64,000 nt of DNA from Verrucomicrobiota bacterium (GCA_023416735.1 JAEZGX010000039.1:62001-126000); one strand, 5' to 3'; numbered from the stretch's first letter, positions 1 to 8,653 are shown. Numbers and translations are program-made. The notes: generated from the sequence alone by a model not told the origin.

Positions 1-33
1 AGAGTCCAGGGTTCAGAGCGTCCGTTTGGACGC
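1..33. repeat. Truncated heptamer-word array plus small hairpin
   Basis: The first bases read as 7-bp words (AGAGTCC, AGGGTTC, then AGAGCGT), the same periodicity as the complete arrays at 729 and 2639. The array probably begins upstream of the window. It runs into a perfect hairpin, GCGTCC at 18-23 and GGACGC at 28-33 with a GTTT loop. It fills the gap before nuoC. Confidence 0.45.
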
Positions 34-106
34 GCCGCGACGAGGCCGCCGTAACGGCCGGTTTCGCGTCTCACTCGCCGCGATCGACTCCCCGCTCATT
101 CGCGCC

Positions 107-733
107 ATGACCGCTGTCGCTGACGCTGTTACTCAGATCAAGGGGCGTTTCCCGCAAGTGACCGATCGCACCACCAGCGATCATCCGGCGATCAACGTTC
201 CGCAGGCCGATCTCGTCGCGGTGCTGGCGCTGTTGCGCGACACCTTGGGATTCGAGCATCTGGCCGATATCACGGCGGTCGACTGGAGTGAAAACGTGTC
301 GCCGCGCTTCACGGTGATGTATCACGTTTATTCAATCAGCCGTGGCGAATACCTGCGCATCGCGTCCGATTGCCTCGACGATGCCGAGCCGACGGCGCCG
401 AGCGTCGTGAGCCTCTGGCCCGGCGCCAACTGGCACGAGCGCGAATGCTACGACATGTTCGGGATCAAGTTCGCCGGACATCCTGATTTGCGCCGGATCC
501 TGATGTGGGACGGCTATCCCGGCTGGCCGTTGCGCAAGGAGTTTCCGCTCGCCGGCGTCGAGACCGCGCTGCCCGATCCGGAGATCTACGAAACGACGAA
601 GACGCCGGTCATTCCGGCTCCGATGATGGGCGGCCCGTTTGTCGCGTCGTCGGGCGAGATCAATCTCACTGAAGCCGAACCGCGCGCGAAGGACGAAAGC
701 TGGAACGAGCGCGTGGAGAAACCCAAGAGCTGA
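107..733 (+). CDS. nuoC: NADH-quinone oxidoreductase subunit C (30 kDa)
   Basis: NuoC is part of the peripheral arm of complex I, close to the quinone site. The 208-residue protein carries the family signature around residues 105-130 (ANWHERECYDMFGIKF, then GHPDLRRIL) and the following WPLRKEFPL. The reading frame is open from a TTG at 26, but the extra 27 residues are Arg-rich and lie over repeat-like DNA, so the ATG at 107 is preferred. It is first in a run of twelve nuo genes in standard order and is separate from nuoD, unlike the nuoCD fusion of enterobacteria. Its stop codon lies inside the first word of the 729-763 array. Confidence 0.96.
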   Translation: MTAVADAVTQIKGRFPQVTDRTTSDHPAINVPQADLVAVLALLRDTLGFEHLADITAVDWSENVSPRFTVMYHVYSISRGEYLRIASDCLDDAEPTAPSVVSLWPGANWHERECYDMFGIKFAGHPDLRRILMWDGYPGWPLRKEFPLAGVETALPDPEIYETTKTPVIPAPMMGGPFVASSGEINLTEAEPRAKDESWNERVEKPKS

Positions 734-763
734 CCGCTGATCGCTGAAAGCTGATCGCTAACC
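729..763. repeat. Heptamer-word array, 5 x 7 bp (GCTGAYC type)
   Basis: Five exact 7-bp steps based on GCTGATC or variants (GCTGACC, GCTGAAA, GCTAACC) fill the nuoC-nuoD gap. The TGA stop of nuoC (731-733) is part of the first word and the array ends one base before the nuoD ATG. No inverted partner is seen. It shares only period and length with the arrays at 2639, 35028, 43324, 43484 and 58072. Confidence 0.8.
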
Positions 764-764
764 G

Positions 765-2030
765 ATGTCCACCGAACTCAACATTTCCGAATCCGCCGCC
801 CGCATCGCCACCGCCCAACAGGCGGGAGGCGGCTCGCCGGCGTTGCCCGATCAGGATGCTGTGGGCGAAAAGATGTCGCTATCGATGGGGCCGTCGCACC
901 CGTCAACGCACGGCGTGTTGCGCATCCAGATGGAGCTCGATGGCGAGATCCTGACCAAGGCGGATCCAATTATTGGATACCTCCATCGCGGAGACGAGAA
1001 GATCGCCGAAAACATGACCTACAACCAGTTCGTGCCCTACACGGACCGGTTGGATTACCTCGCGCCCCTGGCCAACAACATGGCCTACGCCATCGCGGTC
1101 GAGAAACTCGCGGGTCTCGAAGTGCCGCCGCGTTGCCAGGCCATTCGTGTGATCACCGCGGAAATGGCGCGCATCTCGTCGCATCTGATGGGCCTCGGCG
1201 CCTTCGGTCTCGATGTCGGCGCCTGGACGGTCCTCGTGCTTTCGCTCAATCAGCGCGAACACCTTTATCGCCTTTTCGAAGAGCTCACCGGCGCACGCTT
1301 CACGACGAGTTACACGCGGATCGGCGGTGTCACGCGCGACGTCCCCGACGGCTGGCTCGATCGCGTGGGCAAGTTCTGCGATCAGTTCCTGCCGGCGCTC
1401 GAAGAGATTTTGGCCCTCCTCACGCGCAACAAGATCTTCACCGATCGCACGGTCGGCGTGGGTGTGATCACGAAGGAAGACGCGATTGCCTACGGCATCA
1501 CCGGTCCGAACGCGCGCGGCAGCGGCGTCACGATCGACCTGCGCAAGGACAAGCCCTACTCCGGTTACGAACAATACGAGTTCGACGTCCCGGTCGGCAC
1601 GAAGGGCGACAGCTACGATCGCTATCTCGTCCGCGGCGAAGAGATGCGCCAGTCGGTGCGGATCATTCGCCAAGTCATCAAAACTTTCCCCGGCGGCGAT
1701 TGGTATGCGAAGGACGCTCGCAAGATTTTCGCGCCGCCGAAGGACAAGATCCTCTCTTCGATGGAAGAGTTGATCCAAAACTTCATGATCGTCACCGAGG
1801 GGCCGCAGATTCCTCCGGGCGAAGTGTATTTCGAAGCGGAAAACCCGAAAGGCATTCTCGGCTTCTTCGTGGTGAGCAAAGGCGGCGGCGTGCCTTACCG
1901 CCTGAAGATTCGCTCACCGTCCTTCTGCAATCTCTCGATCGTGCCCAAGATCTGCACCGGCATCTTGATCTCGGATGTGGTGACCATCCTTGGCTCGCTC
2001 GATTTCGTGATGGGCGAGTGCGACCGATGA
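765..2030 (+). CDS. nuoD: NADH-quinone oxidoreductase subunit D (49 kDa)
   Basis: NuoD, related to the large subunit of NiFe hydrogenases, forms most of the quinone-binding cavity of complex I together with NuoB. The 421-residue protein has the hallmark MGPSHPSTHGVLRI near residue 41, GYLHRGDEKIAE near residue 71, TGARFTTSYTRIGG near residue 175, and the C-terminal GSLDFVMGECDR, which carries the conserved carboxy-terminal Asp-Arg. The N-terminal 35 residues before the conserved core are Ala- and Ser-rich and look like a lineage-specific extension. The ATG directly follows the heptamer array. Confidence 0.97.
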   Translation: MSTELNISESAARIATAQQAGGGSPALPDQDAVGEKMSLSMGPSHPSTHGVLRIQMELDGEILTKADPIIGYLHRGDEKIAENMTYNQFVPYTDRLDYLAPLANNMAYAIAVEKLAGLEVPPRCQAIRVITAEMARISSHLMGLGAFGLDVGAWTVLVLSLNQREHLYRLFEELTGARFTTSYTRIGGVTRDVPDGWLDRVGKFCDQFLPALEEILALLTRNKIFTDRTVGVGVITKEDAIAYGITGPNARGSGVTIDLRKDKPYSGYEQYEFDVPVGTKGDSYDRYLVRGEEMRQSVRIIRQVIKTFPGGDWYAKDARKIFAPPKDKILSSMEELIQNFMIVTEGPQIPPGEVYFEAENPKGILGFFVVSKGGGVPYRLKIRSPSFCNLSIVPKICTGILISDVVTILGSLDFVMGECDR

Positions 2031-2037
2031 ATTTGAA

Positions 2038-2125
2038 ACCAAGAAAGACACGAAACACACGAAAATGGCCAAGCCGCTGAATTCCAGAGCCCAGACCCTT
2101 TCGTGTATTTCGTGTGTTTCGTGGT
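2038..2125. repeat. Inverted nonamer-word element (ACACGAAA type)
   Basis: Left arm 2038-2064 is three 9-bp words (ACCAAGAAA, GACACGAAA, CACACGAAA). Right arm 2099-2125 is the reverse complement of three matching words ending in TTTCGTGGT. The arms match at 24 of 27 positions and enclose a 34-bp non-repeated core. The element fills most of the nuoD-nuoE gap and could fold into a long RNA hairpin, but it has no T tract. A near copy lies at 4050-4141. Confidence 0.85.
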
Positions 2126-2146
2126 GAACCCAATTTCTAGCGTTCG

Positions 2147-2635
2147 ATGAATCTCAAACCTGAAACTCTCCAGCGTATCGACGAGGTAATTACACACTAC
2201 CCCGTGAAGCGCAGTGCGACGTTGCCGTTGCTGCACCTGATTCAGGAGGATGTCGGCTACATCCCGCCGGAAACCTTCGAATGGGTCGCGGCGAAGCTCG
2301 AGATTCAGCCGATCAACGTCTATGATGTCGTGACGTTCTACCCGATGTTCCGGCAAAAGCCGATCGGGCGCCGCCACATCAAAGTCTGCCGCACGCTTTC
2401 CTGCGCGTTACGCGGCGGTTACAAGACCTGCGAGGAGTTCGAAAAACAGTTCAACACGAAGGTCGGCGAGATTTCGCCTGACGGTGAAGTCACGGTCGAG
2501 TTCGTCGAATGTCTCGCGAGCTGCGGCACCGCGCCGGTCGTCCTGATCGACGACGACCTTCACGAAAACGTCGACACCGCGAAAGCCAAACAGCTCAGCG
2601 ACCAGATTAAAGCCGAAGCCGTGAAGCGGCGCTGA
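2147..2635 (+). CDS. nuoE: NADH-quinone oxidoreductase subunit E (24 kDa)
   Basis: NuoE is the thioredoxin-fold subunit of the NADH-dehydrogenase module and carries the [2Fe-2S] cluster N1a. In this 162-residue protein the four ligands are visible as a C-x4-C pair (CRTLSC) near residue 83 and a C-x3-C pair (CLASC) near residue 124. The N-terminal helical region contains LPLLHLIQEDVGYIP, typical of the family. Length is normal. It is followed by nuoF after a 43-bp gap filled by a heptamer array. Confidence 0.97.
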   Translation: MNLKPETLQRIDEVITHYPVKRSATLPLLHLIQEDVGYIPPETFEWVAAKLEIQPINVYDVVTFYPMFRQKPIGRRHIKVCRTLSCALRGGYKTCEEFEKQFNTKVGEISPDGEVTVEFVECLASCGTAPVVLIDDDLHENVDTAKAKQLSDQIKAEAVKRR

Positions 2636-2638
2636 GCG

Positions 2639-2673
2639 GGAAATCGAAAATCCGAAATCCAGAATCGCAACTC
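2639..2673. repeat. Heptamer-word array, 5 x 7 bp (GAAAATC type)
   Basis: Five consecutive 7-bp words ending in ATC or CTC (for example GGAAATC, GAAAATC, CGAAATC) occupy the nuoE-nuoF gap, starting four bases after the nuoE stop and ending five bases before the nuoF ATG. Same length and period as the 729-763 array, different word. Confidence 0.75.
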
Positions 2674-2678
2674 TCGAC

Positions 2679-4040
2679 ATGCCCGCCCCCGAACAACGCC
2701 GCATCATCTTCCGTCACATCGACGAGCCCGGCTACACGAACGACATCGCGTGCTACCTACGTCATGGCGGCTACGAGATGTTGAAGAAAGCGGTCACGCT
2801 TCCGCCACAATCGATCATCGATGAAGTGAAGAAATCCGGACTGCGCGGCCGCGGCGGCGCCGGCTTCCCGTGCGGCGTGAAATGGGGCCTCGTCGATCGC
2901 AAGAGCGGCAAGCCGATCTACCTCATCGTTAACGCCGACGAGTCCGAGCCGGGCACGTTCAAGGATCGCTACATCATGCACCAGGATCCGCATCAGTTGA
3001 TCGAGGGCACGATGATCTCGTGCTTCGCGAACAACGTGAAGCAGGCCTACATCTACATCCGGGGCGAAATGCCGCACGGCGCGCGCATTCTCGAACGTGC
3101 CATTCAGGAGGCCCGTGACCATAATTTCGTGGGCCAAAACATTCTCGGCACCGGTTACTCCTGCGACATCTTCGTCCACCGCGGCGCGGGCGCCTACATC
3201 TGCGGCGAAGAAACCGGCCTCATCGAATCGCTCGAAGGCAAGCGCGCTAACCCGCGCATCAAGCCGCCCTATTTCCCCGCGGTCCTCGGCCTCTACCAGT
3301 GCCCGACGATCGTGAACAACGTCGAGACGCTCTGCCACGTGAAGCACATCGTGGAAATGGGCAGCGAAGCGTTCACGAAGATCGGCACGCCGAACAACAC
3401 CGGCACCCGCATCTTCTGCGTGAGCGGACACGTGCAGCGGCCCGGTTATTACGAATTCGAGACCGGCAAGATCACGATGGGCCAGTTGCTCTATGACGTC
3501 TGCGGCGGCCCGCTGCCCGGACGCACGTTCAAGGCGGTGATTCCCGGCGGCTCCTCCGCGAAGATCATGCGCTTTGGCGAGCGTTACAAAGGCAAGCGCA
3601 AGGTCGGCGCCGAGATGGTCGATTACGATTGGGGCGTCGAGGACGTGCCGATGGATTTCGATTCGCTCGCGATGGTCGGCACGATGGGCGGCTCCGGCGG
3701 CGTGATCGTGATGGACGACTCCGTCAACATGGTCGAAGCGCTCGCCAACATCAACGCGTTCTACTCCCACGAAAGCTGCGGCCAGTGCACGCCCTGCCGC
3801 GAAGGTTCGCTCTGGATGAAGCGCATCACCACGCGCATGGTTCATGGCAACGCCCGCGAGGAAGACGCCGCGCTGCTCAAGAGCGTCGCCGATCAGATTC
3901 CGGGCCGCACCATCTGCGCCTTCGGTGAAGCCTGCTCGTGGCCAACGCAGAGCTTCATCGCCAAGTTCGGCGACGAGTTCAAAAACTATCACCAAACCAA
4001 ACAAGCGCCCAAGCCCGGCAACGCGCTCGAACTGGTCTGA
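2679..4040 (+). CDS. nuoF: NADH-quinone oxidoreductase subunit F (51 kDa, NADH/FMN)
   Basis: NuoF binds NADH and FMN and carries the [4Fe-4S] cluster N3, passing electrons into complex I. The 453-residue protein has the glycine-rich GLRGRGGAGFPCGVKW near residue 54 (nucleotide/FMN site), VNADESEPGTFKDR near residue 84, and the cluster ligands ESCGQCTPCREG near residue 367 with a fourth Cys in ICAFGEACSWP near residue 411. The soluble ligand-binding and 4Fe-4S domains are present at full length. Spacing to nuoG is 122 bp and is largely taken by an inverted repeat element. Confidence 0.98.
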   Translation: MPAPEQRRIIFRHIDEPGYTNDIACYLRHGGYEMLKKAVTLPPQSIIDEVKKSGLRGRGGAGFPCGVKWGLVDRKSGKPIYLIVNADESEPGTFKDRYIMHQDPHQLIEGTMISCFANNVKQAYIYIRGEMPHGARILERAIQEARDHNFVGQNILGTGYSCDIFVHRGAGAYICGEETGLIESLEGKRANPRIKPPYFPAVLGLYQCPTIVNNVETLCHVKHIVEMGSEAFTKIGTPNNTGTRIFCVSGHVQRPGYYEFETGKITMGQLLYDVCGGPLPGRTFKAVIPGGSSAKIMRFGERYKGKRKVGAEMVDYDWGVEDVPMDFDSLAMVGTMGGSGGVIVMDDSVNMVEALANINAFYSHESCGQCTPCREGSLWMKRITTRMVHGNAREEDAALLKSVADQIPGRTICAFGEACSWPTQSFIAKFGDEFKNYHQTKQAPKPGNALELV

Positions 4041-4049
4041 GCTTTGTTA

Positions 4050-4141
4050 ACCACGAAAGACACGAAACACACGAAAACCAGATGAACGCGAAGTCACTGA
4101 AAGCCCTTTTCTACTTTCGTGTATTTCGCGTGTTTCGTGGT
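4050..4141. repeat. Inverted nonamer-word element (ACACGAAA type), second copy
   Basis: Left arm 4050-4076 is ACCACGAAA, GACACGAAA, CACACGAAA. Right arm 4115-4141 is the reverse complement of three such words, with one ACGCGAAA variant. The 38-bp core has no resemblance to the core of the copy at 2038-2125, so the conserved part is the word arms and not the middle. It fills the nuoF-nuoG gap. Confidence 0.85.
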
Positions 4142-4162
4142 TGATCACCTCCGCTTTCCGAA

Positions 4163-5914
4163 ATGATCGCTCCGCCCAAACCCGACCTCGTCACCGTCAA
4201 CATCGACGGCAAGGAAGTCGCCGTGCCGAAAGGCACGAACGTCATCGAGGCCGCGCGTCTCGTCGGTGTCGACGTGCCGCATTATTGCTACCACCCGAAG
4301 CTTTCGATCGTGGGCAACTGCCGCATGTGCCTCATCGAAATGGGCCTGCCCGCCGTCGATCCCGCGACGAAGGCGCCGATCATCGATCCGAGCACCGGCA
4401 AGCAGAAGATCAACTGGATGCCGCGCCCTCAAATCGGTTGCGGCACCAACGCCACGCCCGGCCTACACATCCGCACCACCTCGCAGCTCGTGAAGGACTG
4501 CCGCGAGGGCGTGATGGAGTTTCTCCTCATCAATCACCCGCTCGACTGCCCGATTTGCGATCAGGCGGGCGAGTGCAAGCTCCAGGAGCAGGCCACCGGT
4601 TACGGCCGCGGCTACTCGCGCTACATCGAGCCGAAGAACGTGAAGCCGAAGCGCACGCAGCTTGGCCCGCGTGTCACGCTCGATGACGAACGCTGCATCC
4701 TCTGCTCGCGCTGCATCCGTTTCTGCAAGGAGGTCGCGAAGGACGATGTCCTCGGCTTCATCGATCGCGGCAGCTACTCGACGCTCACCTGTTTCCCGGG
4801 CAAACAGCTTACCAACAACTACTCGCTCAACACCGTCGACCTTTGCCCGGTCGGCGCGCTCACTTCGACGGACTTCCGTTTCAAGATGCGCGTCTGGTTC
4901 CTCAAGCAGACGAACAGCATCGATACCGAGAGTAGTGTCGGCGCGAATACGATCATCTGGTCGCGCGAGGGCGTGATTCACCGCATTACGCCTCGGCGCA
5001 ATTTCGAGGTGAACGACGAGTGGATGGCCGACAGCGGCCGCATCCTCTACAAACAAGTCCAGTCGCCCGATCGCCTCGCGGTCGCCAAGGTCAACGGCAC
5101 CGACAGCACGATCGACACGGCCGTCGCCGCCGCCGCGGAACTCTTCAAAGCCAACGCCGGCTCGGTCGTCATCGTCGGCTCTGGGCGCAGCTCGGTCGAA
5201 GAACAATTCCTCACCAAGAAACTCGCCGCCGCGTTGAATGCGTCGACGCATCTCGTGAGCCGGGTGGGGCAGGGCGACGGCCTTCTCATCTCCGCTGACC
5301 GCAATCCGAACGTGCGGGGCGCACTGGTCACCGGTCTCATCCAGGAATTGCCGGCCGCGAAACTCACGTCGCTCGCGAGCGCCATTGATGCCGGCAAAGT
5401 CAAAGTCGTCATCAGCGTCAACGAGGACCTCGCTGCCGCCGGCCTCACCGCCGCGCAACTCGCGAAAGTCGCCGTCGTTTATCTCGGCACGCATGCGAAC
5501 CCGACCTCGGCCATCGCTCGCGTCGTGATCCCGACACTCACGGTTTTCGAAAAGAACGGCACGTTTGTTAACCAGCAGTTCCGGATTCAAAAATTCCAGA
5601 AAGCCATTCCGGGTCCCGCCGGTGCGCACGACGACCTCGTCGTTCTTGCGAAACTCCTCGCCGCCGCGACGAACACCACGGCCATTGCGACCGACATCAA
5701 CGGTCTGTGGAAACTTCTCGCGGCCGAAATCCCGGCCCTCGGCACGATGGCATTCACGAACATCCCCGAAACCGGCCTGCTCCTCGATCCGACGCCTTAC
5801 GCCGGGTTGCCCTTCGTCGAAGGCGAAACGCTGCACTACAAACCCGCGGCGCCGCAGCCGCCCGCCGAAAACGCGGTTCCGCCGCCGCGCCCGCCCGCCG
5901 GCACCACGACATGA
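4163..5914 (+). CDS. nuoG: NADH-quinone oxidoreductase subunit G (75 kDa), short form
   Basis: NuoG holds the string of FeS clusters linking NuoF/E to the quinone arm. Visible ligands: the [2Fe-2S] set CYHPKLSIVGNCRMC near residue 42, the His-Cys [4Fe-4S] motif around HPLDCPICDQAGEC near residue 127, and the N4 ligands CILCSRCIRFC near residue 177 with DLCPVG near residue 227. After the 4Fe-4S domain the molybdopterin-oxidoreductase-like region is reduced. At 583 residues the protein is well below the 700-900 of many NuoG proteins, and I see no extra Cys motif for cluster N7. The C-terminus is Pro-rich. Function in electron transfer should be intact. Confidence 0.96.
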   Translation: MIAPPKPDLVTVNIDGKEVAVPKGTNVIEAARLVGVDVPHYCYHPKLSIVGNCRMCLIEMGLPAVDPATKAPIIDPSTGKQKINWMPRPQIGCGTNATPGLHIRTTSQLVKDCREGVMEFLLINHPLDCPICDQAGECKLQEQATGYGRGYSRYIEPKNVKPKRTQLGPRVTLDDERCILCSRCIRFCKEVAKDDVLGFIDRGSYSTLTCFPGKQLTNNYSLNTVDLCPVGALTSTDFRFKMRVWFLKQTNSIDTESSVGANTIIWSREGVIHRITPRRNFEVNDEWMADSGRILYKQVQSPDRLAVAKVNGTDSTIDTAVAAAAELFKANAGSVVIVGSGRSSVEEQFLTKKLAAALNASTHLVSRVGQGDGLLISADRNPNVRGALVTGLIQELPAAKLTSLASAIDAGKVKVVISVNEDLAAAGLTAAQLAKVAVVYLGTHANPTSAIARVVIPTLTVFEKNGTFVNQQFRIQKFQKAIPGPAGAHDDLVVLAKLLAAATNTTAIATDINGLWKLLAAEIPALGTMAFTNIPETGLLLDPTPYAGLPFVEGETLHYKPAAPQPPAENAVPPPRPPAGTTT

Positions 5915-5940
5915 ATTTCGACACATCGATCTTCGCTCTC

Positions 5941-5962
5941 GTAGGCCGCGAGTTCGCTCGCG
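5941..5962. repeat. GTAG-type GC hairpin with TTCG loop
   Basis: GTAGG followed by a perfect stem CGCGAG (5947-5952), TTCG loop, CTCGCG (5957-5962) in the nuoG-nuoH gap. It resembles hairpins at 47015, 48546, 55378 and 62062 in layout (GTAG base, short GC stem) although the stem sequence differs. No T tract follows, so a role as an intrinsic terminator is unlikely here in the middle of an operon. Confidence 0.5.
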
Positions 5963-6004
5963 CGCCCTTCAGCGCCTGCAAGCAGACTGCCTGCCTTTTC
6001 CGCC

Positions 6005-7156
6005 ATGCTGGCTGACCTCTACTTCAACCTTCCGCCGATCGTCCAAGGCCTCCTCAAAGGCCTTGCGGTAGTCCTCGTGATCTTCCCGATCGCCGGCGCC
6101 TGCTCCATGGCCGAACGCAAAGTCGCCGCCTGGGTGCAGGACCGTCCTGGTCCCAACCGTGCGGTCGTGCCGTGGGTCGCATGGATTCCGTTCCTGGGGC
6201 GCTTCCTTCAACGGCTCGGCATTTTCCATGTCATGGCCGACGGCGGAAAGATGCTCTTCAAGGAAGACTCGCTGCCGGATCACGTGAACAAGTTTTACTT
6301 CGTGATGGCGCCGCTGCTCGCGATGGTGCCGGCGCTCACGACGGTTACGGTGGTTCCGTTCGGTGCGTATTTCGATGCGCTTGGCCGCATGATCCCGCTC
6401 GGGCTTGCACCGATTGATGTCGGCATCCTTGCGGTTTTCGCGGTCAGCTCGCTCAGCGTTTACTCCCTGATCCTCGCGGGTTGGGCATCCAATTCGAAGT
6501 ATCCCTTCCTCGGATCGGTTCGCGCCACGGCGCAGCTCATCTCCTATGAGCTTTCGATGACGCTCTCGGTGTTGCCCGTTTTCCTGTGGATCAACGCTCC
6601 CGGCCAGGACGCGACGCTCGGTTTCTCACGCATCGTCGAATTCCAAAGTCAGCCCGGCTTCCTCGGCGGCATGTGGTTCATCTTCATCATGCCGATTTCG
6701 GCGTTCATCTTTCTGACCGCGCTTTTCGCCGAGACCAACCGCCAGCCGTTCGACACCGTTGAATCCGAAGCCGACCTCGTCGGCAGCTTCCACACTGAAT
6801 ACGGTGCGTTCAAATGGGGTCTCTTCTTCGTCGCCGAGTATTCGCACATGATCGTCGGCTCGGCGGTGTTCCTCCTGCTCTTCTGCGGCGGTTGGAATCC
6901 GTTGCCGTGGGTGCCGTTGATCACCGTCACGGATCTTCTCGGCATCACCGACAGTCCGCTGCTCACCGGTCTGCTCTCGATCGCGATCTTCCTCTTCAAG
7001 GTCCTCGCGATGATCTTCTTCTTCATGTGGATTCGCTGGACGGTTCCGCGTTTCCGCTACGATCAAGTGATGAAGCTCGGCTGGCAGAAACTCCTGCCGC
7101 TCTCCATCGCCAATCTCCTCTTCTACGCGATCGCGATCGCGTTCATCCAGAAGTGA
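6005..7156 (+). CDS. nuoH: NADH-quinone oxidoreductase subunit H (ND1)
   Basis: NuoH is the membrane subunit that joins the peripheral and membrane arms of complex I and forms part of the quinone chamber. The 383-residue protein is strongly hydrophobic with about nine membrane segments. It contains the family signature AERKVAAWVQDRPGPNR near residue 37 and the conserved cytoplasmic loop FAETNRQPFDTVESEADLVGSFHTEY near residue 242, given here only by its landmarks (ETNR, E-S-E-ADLV). It is slightly longer than the usual 320-350 residues. The start is the first ATG after the GTAG hairpin region. Confidence 0.97.
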   Translation: MLADLYFNLPPIVQGLLKGLAVVLVIFPIAGACSMAERKVAAWVQDRPGPNRAVVPWVAWIPFLGRFLQRLGIFHVMADGGKMLFKEDSLPDHVNKFYFVMAPLLAMVPALTTVTVVPFGAYFDALGRMIPLGLAPIDVGILAVFAVSSLSVYSLILAGWASNSKYPFLGSVRATAQLISYELSMTLSVLPVFLWINAPGQDATLGFSRIVEFQSQPGFLGGMWFIFIMPISAFIFLTALFAETNRQPFDTVESEADLVGSFHTEYGAFKWGLFFVAEYSHMIVGSAVFLLLFCGGWNPLPWVPLITVTDLLGITDSPLLTGLLSIAIFLFKVLAMIFFFMWIRWTVPRFRYDQVMKLGWQKLLPLSIANLLFYAIAIAFIQK

Positions 7157-7160
7157 TCTG

Positions 7161-7242
7161 AACCACGGATGAACACAGATAAACACAGATGCCCGATCCA
7201 GATGGCCCGATTGTCCGTGTCCATCCGTGTCCATCCGTGGTT
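7161..7242. repeat. Inverted decamer-word element (AACCACGGAT type)
   Basis: Left arm 7161-7190 is three 10-bp words (AACCACGGAT, GAACACAGAT, AAACACAGAT). Right arm 7213-7242 is the reverse complement of three such words, ending ATCCGTGGTT. The core is 22 bp. It has the same architecture as the nonamer elements but a different word and period. It fills the nuoH-nuoI gap. Confidence 0.85.
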
Positions 7243-7261
7243 CTAAACCCTCCTTCCGCTC

Positions 7262-7810
7262 ATGGCCGTCGTCCCTCTCGAACGCAAACCGCTCACCTTC
7301 GCCGAGCGCACCTACCTGCCGCAAATCGCGGCCGGCCTGAAAACCACGTTCAAGCACCTCGTCCGCAAGAAGCAGACGCTCGAGTATCCCGAGCAACGTC
7401 CCGAGATTCCGTCCGGCTATCGCGGCGTGCCCACGCTGGTGAAGGATCCCAACGGACGCGAGAAATGCGTCTCCTGCCAGCTCTGCGAATTCGTCTGCCC
7501 GCCGAAGGCGATCCGGATCACACCCGGCGAAATCGACCCCGCGGCACCGACGTCGCACGTCGAGAAGGCTCCGCGCGAATTCGAAATCGACATGCTGCGC
7601 TGCATCTACTGCGGCATGTGCCAGGAAGTCTGCCCCGAGGAAGCGATCTTCCTCCAGCAGCAGTATACAATGACTGGATACACGCGCGCCGAGATGGTGA
7701 ACAACAAGCAGCGTCTCTACGAACTCGGCGGCACGCTGCCCGACCAGCACTTCAAATGGGACAAGAAGAAGGCCGCCGAGCAGGCCGCTTCCTCGCAACA
7801 CCATCATTGA
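7262..7810 (+). CDS. nuoI: NADH-quinone oxidoreductase subunit I (23 kDa ferredoxin-like)
   Basis: NuoI carries two [4Fe-4S] clusters (N6a and N6b) that hand electrons to the terminal cluster in NuoB. Both classical motifs are present in the 182-residue protein: CVSCQLCEFVCP near residue 70 and CIYCGMCQEVCP near residue 115. Length is normal for bacterial NuoI. The C-terminus ends in a short His run after an Ala/Lys-rich tail, a variable region in this family. The ATG follows the decamer repeat by 19 bp. Confidence 0.97.
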   Translation: MAVVPLERKPLTFAERTYLPQIAAGLKTTFKHLVRKKQTLEYPEQRPEIPSGYRGVPTLVKDPNGREKCVSCQLCEFVCPPKAIRITPGEIDPAAPTSHVEKAPREFEIDMLRCIYCGMCQEVCPEEAIFLQQQYTMTGYTRAEMVNNKQRLYELGGTLPDQHFKWDKKKAAEQAASSQHHH

Positions 7811-7832
7811 GTCACCGGCTTCCCCAGCATCC

Positions 7833-8348
7833 ATGGCCACATTGATGTTCAATATCTTCGCGCTCCTCACGGTCATCGCCGCCGTGGGCACGGTGCTGAA
7901 CAAGAACGCCGTGAACGCCGCGATGTGCTTCATGCTTTCGCTCGTCGGCGTCGCCGGCCTGTTCGTGATGCTTGAGGCCTACCTTCTCGCGTTCGTGCTT
8001 ATCCTCGTTTACGCCGGTGCCGTCGCCGCGCTCTTCCTCTTCATCATCATGCTGCTGAATGTCAGGGAAGCTGCCGCGCGGCGATTTCCCCGCGTAACCG
8101 TGGTGGCCGGCACGATCGCTGCCGCGCTTCTGGCTGTCGGCGTTCTCTCCTTCTACAAGCAACCCGAGCTCGCGACCGCGGCCACGACCGCCGCCGAGCC
8201 GGTGGGCGCCTCGCTCAAGGGCTACGCGTATCAACTTTTCACGACGTATCTGCTGCCGGTGCAGATCATGGGCTTCCTGCTCCTCATCGCCATGCTCGGG
8301 GTGATCGTTCTCAGCAAACGGTTCGATACCACGGAGGCCGCCCAATGA
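7833..8348 (+). CDS. nuoJ: NADH-quinone oxidoreductase subunit J (ND6)
   Basis: NuoJ is a small membrane subunit of the proton-pumping arm. The 171-residue product has five hydrophobic segments, an N-terminal KNAVNAAMCFMLSLVGVAGLF region and the conserved Tyr/Gly segment ILVYAGAVAALFLFIIMLL of transmembrane helix 3 near residue 65. Its stop overlaps the nuoK start in an ATGA arrangement (8345-8348), which suggests translational coupling of J and K. Confidence 0.95.
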   Translation: MATLMFNIFALLTVIAAVGTVLNKNAVNAAMCFMLSLVGVAGLFVMLEAYLLAFVLILVYAGAVAALFLFIIMLLNVREAAARRFPRVTVVAGTIAAALLAVGVLSFYKQPELATAATTAAEPVGASLKGYAYQLFTTYLLPVQIMGFLLLIAMLGVIVLSKRFDTTEAAQ

Positions 8349-8653
8349 TCGCCGCTTCGCTCAACACTTACCTCGTGCTCAGCGCGCTGCTCTTCGCGAT
8401 TGGCTTTCTCGGCGTGCTCATCCGGCGCAACACGCTGGTGATCTTCATGGGCCTCGAGCTCATGCTCGTCGCCTCGACCCTCGCGCTGGTCGCGTTCTCG
8501 CGTTTCAACGGCACCAACGACGGCAACGTCTTCGTGTTTTTCATTCTCACCGTCGCTGCCGCCGAAGTGGCGGTTGGCCTCGCCATCATCGTCGCGCTCT
8601 TCCGCAAACGCCAGACGATCGAGGTCGATCAGCTCAACACGCTGAAAAACTGA
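8345..8653 (+). CDS. nuoK: NADH-quinone oxidoreductase subunit K (ND4L)
   Basis: NuoK is a three-helix antiporter-like subunit that carries conserved membrane Glu residues needed for proton transfer. The 102-residue protein shows FMGLELMLVASTLALVAFSR with the helix-2 Glu and FVFFILTVAAAEVAVGLAII with the second Glu. The start overlaps nuoJ by four bases. The last base of its TGA is also the first base of the decamer repeat at 8653. Confidence 0.96.
   Translation: MIAASLNTYLVLSALLFAIGFLGVLIRRNTLVIFMGLELMLVASTLALVAFSRFNGTNDGNVFVFFILTVAAAEVAVGLAIIVALFRKRQTIEVDQLNTLKN

Noticed and set aside
4463..5926. 487-codon minus-strand frame opposite nuoG (and similar frames at 903-1778 and 2757-4004)
   Set aside because: Shadow of nuoG, nuoD and nuoF; low-complexity product and no start context.
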